Shown here one piece after another: positions 1 to 7,516 of a stretch of DNA of 64,000 nucleotides. The notes beneath the pieces were generated by a model that worked only from the letters and a program-made list of their open reading frames with translations, was not told where the DNA came from and did not search any database. Within the stretch, counting starts at the first letter, position 1, and every line of letters starts with the position of its first letter. The translations under genes and the position numbers were made by a program. This DNA comes from Thermofilum sp. NZ13 (GTDB lineage: Archaea > Thermoproteota > Thermoprotei > Thermofilales > Thermofilaceae), in NCBI GenBank assembly GCA_002855745.1, contig NDWX01000008.1:1-64000 (forward strand), written 5' to 3'.

Positions 1-1
1 A

Positions 2-51
2 CCCAGCCCAGTCCCACCACGTCCCAGAGGAGCGTGGAATGGTGGGCTGGG
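2..51. repeat. imperfect inverted repeat (hairpin) at window edge
   Basis: Nine bases at 2-10 pair perfectly with 43-51, and CCACG at 17-21 pairs with CGTGG at 33-37. A run of A follows on the plus strand (T6 on the minus strand, 57-62). It could be the end of an RNA gene or transcript continuing outside the window. Confidence 0.4.
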
Positions 52-62
52 CGGGTAAAAAA

Positions 63-330
63 GGGTGTTTTAAAGGGGCTTGCTCTCGGGCTCCCAGGCC
101 CCGGCCGCCACTCCCCCCTAAACACTAGTACATAGGGGGTCGGCGTAGCCTAGGTGCCCGGGGCCGGCGTCTGCATGCTAGCCGCTTAACCCCCTCCCGC
201 CCACTATCTTTTCCCCGAGAGTGCAGGCGCCCCCTGTGCGGCGCCAGTTTTCTCGGGGAAGCACCCTGGCCCGCGCCTTTGAAGCCGGATCACCCTTCAC
301 CGGCCTAACGCGTGCGGCGGCGGGCCTCGT
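63..330. ncRNA. candidate structured non-coding RNA, strand unresolved
   Basis: No credible protein is encoded here, but perfect nested helices are visible: 98-105 with 158-165, enclosing 114-120 with 133-139; 213-220 with 251-258, enclosing 226-231 with 240-245; 268-274 with 320-326, enclosing 284-288 with 300-304. Read on the plus strand, a TTTTAAA box at 68-75 would place a transcript start at about 98, exactly at the first helix. Read on the minus strand, an AAATATTAAC box at 350-359 would place the start near 326, at the last helix, and a T6 run at 57-62 could end it. I could not match SRP RNA or RNase P RNA signatures (no GGAAG S-domain motif, no GAGGAAAGTCC). GC-rich DNA produces chance stems, so this is a candidate only. 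Confidence 0.3.
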
Positions 331-388
331 GTTTCCCTGTGCGGAGGGGGTTAATATTTGCTCCGATGAATACGCCGAAAGTATAACA

Positions 389-514
389 ATGTTACACTTT
401 GTTGGAGCTTACTGCTTTTCCAGGGCTTACGGCTGCGTGCGCAGGGCGAGGATATGCTCGCACATAGCGACAGTCATGCTGCACCGGAGGCAGCTCCGGC
501 TCCGCGCCGGATGA
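389..514 (+). CDS. SWIM-like zinc-finger minigene, copy 1 (41 aa)
   Basis: A 41-residue reading frame whose second half (AYGCVRRARICSHIATVML) is nearly identical to the small gene at 15184-15339. The C-S-H-I-A pattern preceded by an upstream Cys resembles the second half of a SWIM zinc finger (CxC...CxH), a fold that often binds DNA or protein. Only one Cys of the usual CxC half is seen, so it is degenerate or a C-terminal fragment. ATG at 389 is chosen because a TTAATATTTG box lies at 351-360. The 3' end overlaps the convergent winged-helix gene by 41 bases. It may be a live microprotein or a remnant; the shared protein sequence favours past selection. Confidence 0.45.
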   Translation: MLHFVGAYCFSRAYGCVRRARICSHIATVMLHRRQLRLRAG

Positions 515-809
515 GCCTCAGGGCAGCATCGCCGCACGCCAGCTCCTCTGGGCTGTAGCCGAGCGGCACGAGCAGGCTGCAGGCGCGCTCGGTGAGGTGG
601 AGGTAGCGCACGTCGCCGACGACCGCCTCCCTGACGAGGCCGGCTGAGCGGAGCCTCTCCAGCGCAACGGCGATGTGCCTCGTGTTCCTCGTGGCGAAGG
701 CCTTGCTGATCGGCTTCGGCTCCCGCAGGCGCCACAGCGTCCTTGCGAGGCCGGTCAGCTTGAGCCACCTCGCGACGCAGTCCCACACCTCGGCGCCGAC
801 CTCGACCAT
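474..809 (-). CDS. small winged-helix DNA-binding protein, copy A
   Basis: A 111-aa protein with a helix-turn-helix/winged-helix arrangement: the recognition region around TRNTRHIAVALERL is followed by a wing-like EAVVGDVRYLHLTERA. A paralogue lies at 58179-58523, with the shared core DCVARWLKLTGLA and TERACSLL. The ATG at 809 is preferred over the longer frame starting at 842 because the TATA-like GCTTATAAC lies about 26 bases upstream (833-841), giving a leaderless mRNA. The 37 bases around that promoter are almost the same as those upstream of the paralogue, including a CACA-N3-TGTG inverted repeat, which suggests autoregulation or a shared regulator. The target is unknown. It overlaps the SWIM-like minigene tail to tail. 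Confidence 0.75.
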   Translation of the reverse strand: MVEVGAEVWDCVARWLKLTGLARTLWRLREPKPISKAFATRNTRHIAVALERLRSAGLVREAVVGDVRYLHLTERACSLLVPLGYSPEELACGDAALRLIRRGAGAASGAA

Positions 810-832
810 CACGGCTAAATGCGAGAGGGGGG

Positions 833-864
833 TTATAAGCATTCACACATGCTGTGCTAAGAGC
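833..864 (-). promoter_or_regulatory. winged-helix gene promoter with conserved operator-like repeat
   Basis: On the minus strand the TATA box GCTTATAAC is preceded by a block containing CACA-GCA-TGTG (plus-strand positions 846-856). The whole block matches 58116-58150, upstream of the paralogous gene, with only a few mismatches. Such conservation of non-coding DNA suggests a functional binding site. Confidence 0.6.
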
Positions 865-877
865 CTGACCCGCCGAG

Positions 878-941
878 CCCGCGCTCGAACACCCACCAGC
901 AACCCCCCAACCAAACCCTCGGGGGCGAGGGAAAGCGCGGG
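878..941. other. nested hairpin, possible terminator or structured leader
   Basis: CCCGCGCT (878-885) pairs with AGCGCGGG (934-941), and inside it CCCTCG (916-921) pairs with CGAGGG (926-931) around a GGGG loop. It lies between the 3' end of the broken radical SAM gene and the promoter of the winged-helix gene, both on the minus strand, so it could end the upstream transcript. No T tract follows directly. Confidence 0.35.
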
Positions 942-984
942 TCGAACACGGGAGGGATCCAGGGAAAAACTAAGAATAGCATTG

Positions 985-1842
985 CTACTCGAACTTAAGC
1001 ACCCCGCCCGAAACGTATGAAATCTCCGCCGCCCGCAGGAGGAGCCTCCTGTTCCACAGCCCGTTGGTTTCCCAGCAGACCCTGAAGACCTGGCCCTCTC
1101 GGGCTTTGAGAGCCTCCTCCGCGGCCTTCAGGGCGTGGTACGCTAGGGGTCCGGGGTCTCCGCCGAAGAAGCACACGCATGTCACCCTAGGGTCCCTAGC
1201 GCGCTCGACGAGCCTCATGAGAGGGAGCCTTAAGCCCAGGTTCGCGCGCCTGCTATCCTAGTTCTGGCAGAACAGGCAGTTCAGGTTGCAAGCACCGTAG
1301 GCCACGGCGCGGTTGTAGTACCCTCTCTCGGGACCCCCAGGCGACACAGAGTACCTCGGGTAGCCAGCGCCCGTAGCTCCAGGGCAGAACCACGCGGCAA
1401 CGCAGTTAGTCGGGTGGGGGTCGAGGTAAGCGAAGCCAGGCTCGTCCAGTGGGTGGGGGCGGACAAGCCTGCCCTGAGAGTTCCTGACGAGCCCGCAGAA
1501 GCCGACCTCACCATCTCTCATGCGGCAACGCCTGCCGCACGCCACGCACTCGACGCCGTCCCCGCTCGGGGGGCTTGGCAGGCCCAGGAGCCTCCGGGCC
1601 CTAATGTGCGCCTCCTCGGCGACCCTGAGGGCCTTGTCTGGGTTAGCCCTCAGGCATTCCAGGCACACACCAAGCGTCTCGGAGATAAGGTGGGAGCTCC
1701 GCCCGCAAAGCCTGCATGTGCCCAACAGAGCTCCAGCGAGAGAGACCGTAGCTTGCCTAAAAACCCTTCGTTCACTTTCACCGAACACTGCGGAAACGTT
1801 ATATTCGTCGGTGCGTCCCCTATCACAGGTAAATGTCCACAC
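985..1842 (-). pseudogene. radical SAM protein (PflA-like), interrupted by an in-frame TAG
   Basis: The N-terminal part has a zinc-binding CRLCGRSS...CLEC motif, a second CVACGRRC cluster and the radical SAM cysteines in ACNLNCLFCQN. The codon right after FCQN is TAG (1258-1260), where relatives usually carry Trp, so a TGG-to-TAG change is the simplest explanation. The same frame continues past it into recognisable radical SAM sequence (VCFFGGDPGPL, VCWETNGLWN) to 985, where it stops after SGGVLKFE, well before the usual barrel end. A premature stop plus a missing C-terminus make a pseudogene likely. Read-through as pyrrolysine is less likely, because ordinary genes in this window end in TAG and no Pyl machinery is visible. 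The true start is uncertain (GTG 1842 or TTG 1725); a TATA-like ATATAAC lies near 1800. Confidence 0.75.
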
Positions 1843-3062
1843 GACTCACAGGGCTGTGCTTGAAGTGCCGAGGCGCAAAGCTACTCTGCGGCCTCCCGCG
1901 CTGCCCCTTCCTCTCCCTCTGGTCAAAGATGGGGGAGGTGAAGCCCCCGCCCTCAGCGGAGCTTCAGGCCCCATCACCCCCCTCAGTCTTTGTCGGCCGC
2001 GTGGGTTACCCCAACGTTAGGGTGGCCCCTGCTGTCGTCACCGCCGACGGGGACGTCTCGGTCTACGACCTCCCCGAGAGGTGGCTAAGCTACGGGGTTG
2101 AGGACGTCCTGAAGTTCAGGCTGAGCCTGGTTCTCGGTAGCCTTCGCGTCGACGCTCGTCATCCCGACGCCCTCGGGGAGGTCGCCCTGCTCTCGAGCTC
2201 CTCGAGGCCCGTCGACGTGGAGGTAAGGTTCCGCAAGCCTCCAAGGGGGGTTCAGCTAGACCCCCACGCCCCGCCCTTCGGACCCTCGGGGGTCGCCGAG
2301 AAGGTCAGGCTAGTGGATAACCCCAGCATCCCTAGGCCCCTTGAGAGGATACTGGGCGGCGACAGGGTGAGGGCCGACGAGGACGTGTGGAGGCTCTACG
2401 AGAGCGGGATACCGGTGTCGATGATACAGAGGGTGTTCTCGGTCGGCCTGCTAGGCAGGAGCGCCGGCAGGAGGCTTGTGCCGACGAGGTGGTCGATAAC
2501 CGCCGTCGACGACATCATCTCGAAGAGGATCCTCGAGGAGGTGAAGCGCAACCCCTCCATCGACAGCTACCTCTTCTTCCAGCGCAGGTACTCGGACAAC
2601 AACTTCGTGGCGATCCTAGCTCCGGGTGCGTGGAGCTTCGAGTGGATTGAGGCGTGGTTCCCGAACACAACCTGGAACCCTGGAACGACCGTGGAGGTGG
2701 AGGGCGACTGGGAGGGCTTCAAGGGGAGGAGCGAGTACGCGACGCTGGGCGGTTGCTACTACGCGTCAAGGCTCGCCGTCGCAGAGTACCTCAGGAGGCT
2801 GGGTAGGCAGGCGACCGTGCTCCTCATCAGGGAGATATACGAGGGCTTCTTCCTCCCGATAGGCGTCTGGTTCGTGCGCGAGAACGTCAGGGCGCTCTTC
2901 GCCTCGAAGCCCGAGAGGTACGACGACATCAAGGACGTGCTAGCGAGGCTCGGCTCGTCGACGAGGCTACCGCTGAGCGTCTGGCTCTCCAAGTCCAAGA
3001 TCCTCAGGGACTTCACTAAGCAGACTAGGCTCGAGGTGGGATCCCTTGGAGGTGAGGTATGA
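1833..3062 (+). CDS. nreA: NreA-family DNA repair protein
   Basis: A 409-aa member of the archaeal Nre family, implicated in DNA repair together with PCNA. Visible family marks are an N-terminal zinc site (Cys9, Cys12, Cys19, Cys24), the block VPTRWSITAVDD, the block ILAPGAWSFEWIEAW, GGCYYASRLAVAEYL and IGVWFVRENVRA. NreA proteins often end in a PCNA-interacting motif; here the C-terminus (KQTRLEVGSLGGEV) shows no clear QxxLxxFF box, so PCNA binding is not supported. ATG 1833 follows a GTTATATTC box at 1798-1807, shared head to head with the broken radical SAM gene. Its last 17 bases overlap the next gene, a spore-photoproduct-lyase-type radical SAM protein, suggesting a co-translated repair pair. 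Confidence 0.88.
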   Translation: MSTRLTGLCLKCRGAKLLCGLPRCPFLSLWSKMGEVKPPPSAELQAPSPPSVFVGRVGYPNVRVAPAVVTADGDVSVYDLPERWLSYGVEDVLKFRLSLVLGSLRVDARHPDALGEVALLSSSSRPVDVEVRFRKPPRGVQLDPHAPPFGPSGVAEKVRLVDNPSIPRPLERILGGDRVRADEDVWRLYESGIPVSMIQRVFSVGLLGRSAGRRLVPTRWSITAVDDIISKRILEEVKRNPSIDSYLFFQRRYSDNNFVAILAPGAWSFEWIEAWFPNTTWNPGTTVEVEGDWEGFKGRSEYATLGGCYYASRLAVAEYLRRLGRQATVLLIREIYEGFFLPIGVWFVRENVRALFASKPERYDDIKDVLARLGSSTRLPLSVWLSKSKILRDFTKQTRLEVGSLGGEV

Positions 3063-3879
3063 GCGGGTCAGGGTGAGCCACGCGCTGTCCAAGTCGGGTC
3101 TCCCCGACCTAGACTACGCCTTCAACCCCTACGCGGGCTGCAACCACGGATGCCTGTACTGCTACGCTAGGGCTTTCACGAGATACCCGGAGGTTGCGAG
3201 GAACTGGGGGCGCGTGGTATACATCAAGGAGAACGTCGTCGAGGTCCTCGAAGCCGAGGTAAAGAGGGTTAGGCGGGGCTTAGTCGGAGTGTCCACCGTG
3301 ACCGACCCCTACCAGCCCGTGGAGGCAAGGGAGAAGCTGACCCGCAGGGGCCTGGAAGTCCTCCTCCGCAACGGCTTCCGGGTGAGCATACAGACCAAGT
3401 CGCCGCTCGTGCTGAGGGACCTTGACGTCATAGCCCCCCGCAGAGGCCAGGTCGACGTCGGCTTCACGATCACCACGCTCGACCCAGCCCTCGCGAGGCT
3501 GATCGAGCCCAACGCTCCCCCTCCCGGAGCGCGCGTTGAAGCCCTGCGTAAGCTGGCATCCGAGGGGCTGGAAACCTGGGTGTTCCTGGGACCCATACTG
3601 AGGGGGGTAAACGACTCCGAGGACTCGATCGCGAGCGTAGTCGAGGTCGCCTTCGAGACGGGCTCAAAGCTGTACTACGACTACTACCACCACAGGCCCG
3701 AGCTGGTTGAGAGCATGCGGCCACTGCTGAACCGCTTCCCGCAGGCCATCGCTACTGAGGCGAGGTGGAGGGAGAGGGTGCGCAACGCCGTCGAGAAGGC
3801 TTGCCGGGAGATCGGCGCAGAGTGCGCGCCGGCATTCCCTGAGGCCAAAAGAGCTAGGAGCGTGCTCGAGTACTTTTAA
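3046..3879 (+). CDS. SPL-family radical SAM protein
   Basis: A 277-aa radical SAM enzyme with the CX3CX2C cluster motif GCNHGCLYCYAR (Cys32, Cys36, Cys39). The order of motifs after it (STVTDPYQPVE, VSIQTKSPLV, GFTITTLDPA) fits the spore-photoproduct-lyase-like (SPL) group, which includes the DNA photolesion lyase but also many archaeal and bacterial proteins of unknown substrate. It would reductively cleave S-adenosylmethionine using a 4Fe-4S cluster. The start is TTG 3046 or GTG 3052, both inside the end of nreA. The tight overlap with nreA hints at a DNA repair role; that is inference. The gene ends in a TTTAAATAG stretch that also serves as the promoter of the next gene. Confidence 0.85.
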   Translation: MEVRYERVRVSHALSKSGLPDLDYAFNPYAGCNHGCLYCYARAFTRYPEVARNWGRVVYIKENVVEVLEAEVKRVRRGLVGVSTVTDPYQPVEAREKLTRRGLEVLLRNGFRVSIQTKSPLVLRDLDVIAPRRGQVDVGFTITTLDPALARLIEPNAPPPGARVEALRKLASEGLETWVFLGPILRGVNDSEDSIASVVEVAFETGSKLYYDYYHHRPELVESMRPLLNRFPQAIATEARWRERVRNAVEKACREIGAECAPAFPEAKRARSVLEYF

Positions 3880-3919
3880 ATAGGGAGCGAGCGTTAGAAG
3901 CATCAGCGGGGCCCCTATC

Positions 3920-4960
3920 GTGCCTGGCGACGAGATCCTCAGGATATTCAGCCTACTCAACGGCTTGCGCGCGGAGCTCACCCCAACATTCCACATCAAC
4001 GGCCACACAGTCACAGCCGAGGAGCTGCGAGTGCTGGAGGCTGTTGAGAGGGCTGGCTCCATAAAGAGGGCCGCGGAGCTGCTGGGCCTCGACTACAGGA
4101 CGGTTTGGAACACAATCGCCAGGCTCGAGGAGGCTACCGGTGCGAAAGTCGTCGAAAGGGGGGCTGGAGGGCCCGGCGGCGGTGGCGCGCACCTGACTCC
4201 GGTAGGCGAGGCAATCCTCGCGAAGGCCAGGCTAGTGCGCGCGAAGCTCACCGGCATGCTAAGGGGCTTCGACCTCGCGAGGCCTGATGTGGTCATAGCG
4301 GGGAGCGACTGCGCGGTGATGGAGCGGCTCATCTCGGAGCTCGCCGAGAAGGGGGTCTACGGGCTCTACCTGAAGGTGGGCTCCACGCTGGGCGTGGAGG
4401 CGCTCAAGATGGGTTTGAGCCACGTCGCGGGGGTCCATATCCTCGACCCGGCTACCGGGAGGTATAACGAGCACCTGCTCAACCACCCCCAGCTGAGGGG
4501 CAGGGTGGTTTTAGTGAAGGGGTGGAAGAGAGTGATGGGGCTCGCATTCAACCCTAGGGTAAAGGATCCCCCCGATAGCCTCACCGGTGTTGTCGAGCGG
4601 GGCTTGAGGATCGCTAACAGGATCAAGGGCAGCGGGACCAGGATCCTCCTCGAGCACCTTCTCGAGCAAGCGGCCCGCGAGCTGGGGGTGCCGGTTTCGG
4701 CCCTCAAGAGGAGGCTCAAGGGCTACGGAGTTGAGTACACCACCCACCGGGAGGCGGCAAACGCTGTGGCGACAGGCAAGGCCGACGTCACCCTGACTGT
4801 GGACTGGGTCGCTAGGGAGCACGGCTTGGTCTTCAAGCCGCTGCTAAGCGAGGACTACGACCTGCTCATGATCAAGGACGTTCTCCCCAAGCTACCGCTA
4901 GCCGAGACATCTGTCTTCAAGGGCAGAGAGGGGTTAACCGTAATCGAGCAGCCTCCATGA
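3920..4960 (+). CDS. ModE-type regulator: LysR-like HTH plus substrate-binding domain
   Basis: A 346-aa protein. The N-terminal ~95 residues form a ModE/LysR-like winged helix (ERAGSIKRAAELLGLDY, then LEEATGAKVVERG and a glycine-rich wing before HLTPVGEAIL). The remaining ~230 residues look like a periplasmic-binding-protein fold (VVIAGSDCAVMERL, KVGSTLGVEAL, GSGTRILLEHLL, EYTTHREAANAVATGKADV), as in archaeal one-component molybdate/tungstate regulators. It would sense a metal oxyanion or cofactor and control transport genes. The tungstate transporter genes lie 5 kb downstream and carry a perfect palindrome at their promoter, a possible target (inference). GTG 3920 follows a TTTAAATAG box at 3875-3883. 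It is not in an operon with tupABC. Confidence 0.82.
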   Translation: MPGDEILRIFSLLNGLRAELTPTFHINGHTVTAEELRVLEAVERAGSIKRAAELLGLDYRTVWNTIARLEEATGAKVVERGAGGPGGGGAHLTPVGEAILAKARLVRAKLTGMLRGFDLARPDVVIAGSDCAVMERLISELAEKGVYGLYLKVGSTLGVEALKMGLSHVAGVHILDPATGRYNEHLLNHPQLRGRVVLVKGWKRVMGLAFNPRVKDPPDSLTGVVERGLRIANRIKGSGTRILLEHLLEQAARELGVPVSALKRRLKGYGVEYTTHREAANAVATGKADVTLTVDWVAREHGLVFKPLLSEDYDLLMIKDVLPKLPLAETSVFKGREGLTVIEQPP

Positions 4961-5069
4961 ACTTTTCGGGACTCAAGGACGCAGGCTAAACATTATTTAA
5001 GATCTTCTTTACTTTTAACTGAAGCGTAAAGCGCAAAAAATTAATTTTCATCAATATAAACTTTACACG

Positions 5070-6059
5070 ATGTCTATAAAATTTGCACCCTGTAAGTCCA
5101 CGGGGCCGAGAACTGGGAAGAGAGTAGCCATCGTCGGTGCGGGCCCGGCGGGCCTGGCTGCGGCGGGCGTCCTCTGCTGCCTAGGTCACCGAGTCGACGT
5201 GTTCGACAAACTCCCTGAGCCCGGGGGCATGCTGATATTCGCCATACCGGAGTTCAGGATACCGAAGTCCTCCGTCAGGGAAAGCGTCCGCGAGCTAGCG
5301 GGCCTGGGGGTGGGCTTCCACACGAACACCGAGGTTGGCAGGGATGTCCAGCTGCGCGAGCTCCTGGAGGATTTCGACGCGGTGCTCCTGGCTACTGGGA
5401 CGTGGCAGGGGAGGAGGCTGGAGGTGCCGGGGGAGGACAAGGAGGGTGTTTACAACGCACTCGACTGGATCACGCAGTACATGATGGCTAAGAACGGGTA
5501 CCAGGTCGTCGAGCCTCCCCCGCTCACCGGCAAGGTAGCGGTCGTCGGTGCAGGCCTGACGGCCGTCGACATAGCGGAGGTAGCCGTCAAGGAGTACGGG
5601 GCAGACGTCGTGATGCTCTACAGGAGGCCCATGAGCGTCGCCCCAGCGAAGCACATGCTCAGACACCTCGAGAGCCTCGGAGTCGAGTTCCTTGAGAACG
5701 TGGTTCCAGTGGAGATCCTCGGCGATTGGAAGGCCGAGAAAGTGAGGCTCGCGAGGGTGAAGCCGACAACCGACAGGAAGGCCGCGACTGAGATCATCCC
5801 GGGAAGCGAGTTCGAGCTGAACTTCAACGCGTTGGTTGTCGCGGTGGGTCTTAGGCCGACGCCCCCTGAAAGCGTGAAGAGCCTAGGCGTCGAGCTTAAC
5901 AAAGACGGGAGCATCAAGGTCAAGGAGAATTTTGCGACGAGCGTTAAGCGCCTCTTCGCCGCGGGAGACGTGGCCCACGGGCCGTCTAACATAGGCTTAG
6001 CCATGCGGAGCGGCAAGCAGGCCGCAAAAAGCGTAGACGAGTACCTAAAGGCCAAGTAG
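5070..6059 (+). CDS. GltD-like FAD/NAD(P)-dependent oxidoreductase
   Basis: A 329-aa flavoprotein with two dinucleotide-binding sites: VGAGPAGLAAAG near residue 22 (FAD) and VGAGLTAVDIAE near residue 155 (NAD(P)H), plus LFAAGDVAHG near the C-terminus that contacts FAD. It matches the C-terminal part of the glutamate synthase small subunit (GltD/NfnB-like) but lacks the N-terminal iron-sulfur domain (about 120-150 residues). In archaea such stand-alone proteins act as NAD(P)H:acceptor subunits, with glutamate synthase, ferredoxin or sulfide as possible partners. No partner subunit is adjacent, so the acceptor is unknown. It is preceded by an A+T-rich promoter region (AATATAAAC at 5053-5061) and is monocistronic. 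Confidence 0.85.
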   Translation: MSIKFAPCKSTGPRTGKRVAIVGAGPAGLAAAGVLCCLGHRVDVFDKLPEPGGMLIFAIPEFRIPKSSVRESVRELAGLGVGFHTNTEVGRDVQLRELLEDFDAVLLATGTWQGRRLEVPGEDKEGVYNALDWITQYMMAKNGYQVVEPPPLTGKVAVVGAGLTAVDIAEVAVKEYGADVVMLYRRPMSVAPAKHMLRHLESLGVEFLENVVPVEILGDWKAEKVRLARVKPTTDRKAATEIIPGSEFELNFNALVVAVGLRPTPPESVKSLGVELNKDGSIKVKENFATSVKRLFAAGDVAHGPSNIGLAMRSGKQAAKSVDEYLKAK

Positions 6060-6298
6060 CGGGCTAAGAACTCCGGTGACCTCGGACCAGGAGTACGCGA
6101 CGCTCTGGGAAAAAGGAAACTGCTTTACTTTTCGTCTCAATCGGTTCGGCTCCGAATCTCTCGCTTTTGCCTACTCTTGGGTTAGTACCTCGAAGAAACG
6201 GTAAAAGGGCCTCTTCAACCATCTAAACAGCCCGACGATTCGCTCTAATAAACACAAACATTTATACAAGTGAAACAGCTATTTAGCGTCGCGGCTTA

Positions 6299-7174
6299 AT
6301 GAGCGAGTGGCTGTCCATCGCCGAAACCATAGCCGTCGTCGCAAGCGTAGTGGGCACCGTCTCTGGGGCCACCTACTGGCTCGGGAGGAAGCTCGCCAGC
6401 CTCGAGAACCGGGTCGCTGGCTTAGAGCGCAAATTCGGCGGGCTCGAATCCCACATCGATCAGCTAGAGAGTAGGGTAGCCGGACTCGAGCTCGCGGTCG
6501 GGAAACTAGAAGCCCGCATCACCCAGCTGGAGAAGAAGATTGGAGACCTTGAAGAGAGGGTATCGGCCCTGGAAGGCAGAATGGGAGACCTTGAAGAGAA
6601 GCTCGCAGCACTAGAGCTCCGCGTCACCAAGCTGGAAGAGAGGCTATCTGCTCTTGAGTTACGGGTTGGGAGGGTAGAGGAGAGGCTGTCGGCTCTGGAG
6701 GGCAAGGTGGGAGACCTTGGAGAGAGGCTGTCAGCCCTGGAGTTACGCGTCACCCAGCTTGAGGAGAGGCTGGAGCAGCGCATTGGAAGGGTAGAGGAGA
6801 AGGTCAGCAGGCTGGGCAGGGGGGTTAGGAGCGTCAACGAGCTGTTCCTAGACATCTTCGGCTACGAGGGTGTTCTCAGAGCCGAGGCCGTGACGTTCGC
6901 GAAGTCTGAGCTGGCGCGCGTCCTCGAGCTCGCCGAGAACCCTCTGACGAAGGAGGAGTGGAGCCGCCTAAAGCAGCTCCTCGAAAAGGACGACCTCAAC
7001 CTCGAGGAAGCCCAGGAGCTCTACAGGATAGCGGACAAGCTCGTCGAGGAGCACGGAGACAGGATCGAGGTCTGGAAGCTCCTATGGTACTCAAGGCTGT
7101 GGATCGGAATCAACTGGCGCAGGATGGCCGAGCAGCGGAAGAAAGCCCAGCAGCAGGCCGCACAGCAAGCCTAG
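6299..7174 (+). CDS. membrane-anchored long coiled-coil protein
   Basis: A 291-aa protein. Residues ~8-28 form a single hydrophobic segment (IAVVASVVGTVSGATYWLG), residues ~32-185 are near-perfect heptads (units such as LEERLSALELRV repeated about every 14 residues), and ~185-291 is a helical tail ending in a Gln/Ala-rich stretch. The repeat is also visible in the DNA (GAGAGGCTGTCNGC-type blocks between 6555 and 6780), so the rod can grow or shrink by recombination. No enzymatic motif is seen; a spacer, tether or scaffold role is likely (inference). ATG 6299 follows an ACATTTATAC box at 6258-6267. Similar proteins are common in Thermofilum-like archaea but of unknown function. Confidence 0.7.
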   Translation: MSEWLSIAETIAVVASVVGTVSGATYWLGRKLASLENRVAGLERKFGGLESHIDQLESRVAGLELAVGKLEARITQLEKKIGDLEERVSALEGRMGDLEEKLAALELRVTKLEERLSALELRVGRVEERLSALEGKVGDLGERLSALELRVTQLEERLEQRIGRVEEKVSRLGRGVRSVNELFLDIFGYEGVLRAEAVTFAKSELARVLELAENPLTKEEWSRLKQLLEKDDLNLEEAQELYRIADKLVEEHGDRIEVWKLLWYSRLWIGINWRRMAEQRKKAQQQAAQQA

Positions 7175-7240
7175 ACACCACTTGTAGTGCCCCGCACTGC
7201 CTGCAGAAAAGCAGATCTACCTCTGATCCTACCTAGAAGC

Positions 7241-7513
7241 ATGGTCTCCCCCCTTGAGCTGCCTGGTGCGAGGCTTAGGCTCCTAGAAGCGCTGAGGAGG
7301 CGTGGGCTCTACGCGCACATGCACGCTTACGAGTACATCCTGGGCTACCGGGGCAGGATCGTGGGCGTTCTGCTGGTCGAGCCCAGAAGGCTCTCAGCCA
7401 CCCTTTACTCCGCCGACAAACCCCCCGAGGAGCTTCCCGCCTTGGTTCGGGAGGCACTCGCGGAGGTAGACCCGTCCGTGAGGTTGGAGCTCAAGCCCAC
7501 GTGGGAGGCATAA
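7241..7513 (+). CDS. small protein of unknown function (90 aa)
   Basis: A 90-residue protein whose sequence looks like a compact alpha/beta domain: an N-terminal helix (ARLRLLEALRRRGLY), beta strands around YILGYRGRIVGVLLV and LSATLYS, then a helix (PALVREALAEVD). No family is recognised. ATG 7241 is chosen over 7187 because the region upstream of it (ACRKADLPLIL) is not protein-like. It ends three bases before the convergent flippase gene. It follows the coiled-coil gene by 66 bases and may be co-transcribed with it. Confidence 0.55.
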   Translation: MVSPLELPGARLRLLEALRRRGLYAHMHAYEYILGYRGRIVGVLLVEPRRLSATLYSADKPPEELPALVREALAEVDPSVRLELKPTWEA

Positions 7514-7516
7514 GCG

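Noticed and set aside
281-304. GCCGGATCACC resembling the 3' end of 16S rRNA
   Set aside because: No other rRNA sequence surrounds it; a chance match inside a hairpin.
1258-1260. TAG read as pyrrolysine
   Set aside because: Several ordinary genes here end with TAG, no Pyl genes are visible and the downstream domain is also truncated.
6435-6460. T-loop-like GGGCTCGAATCCC suggesting a tRNA
   Set aside because: It lies inside the coiled-coil gene and no acceptor stem or anticodon arm can be formed around it.
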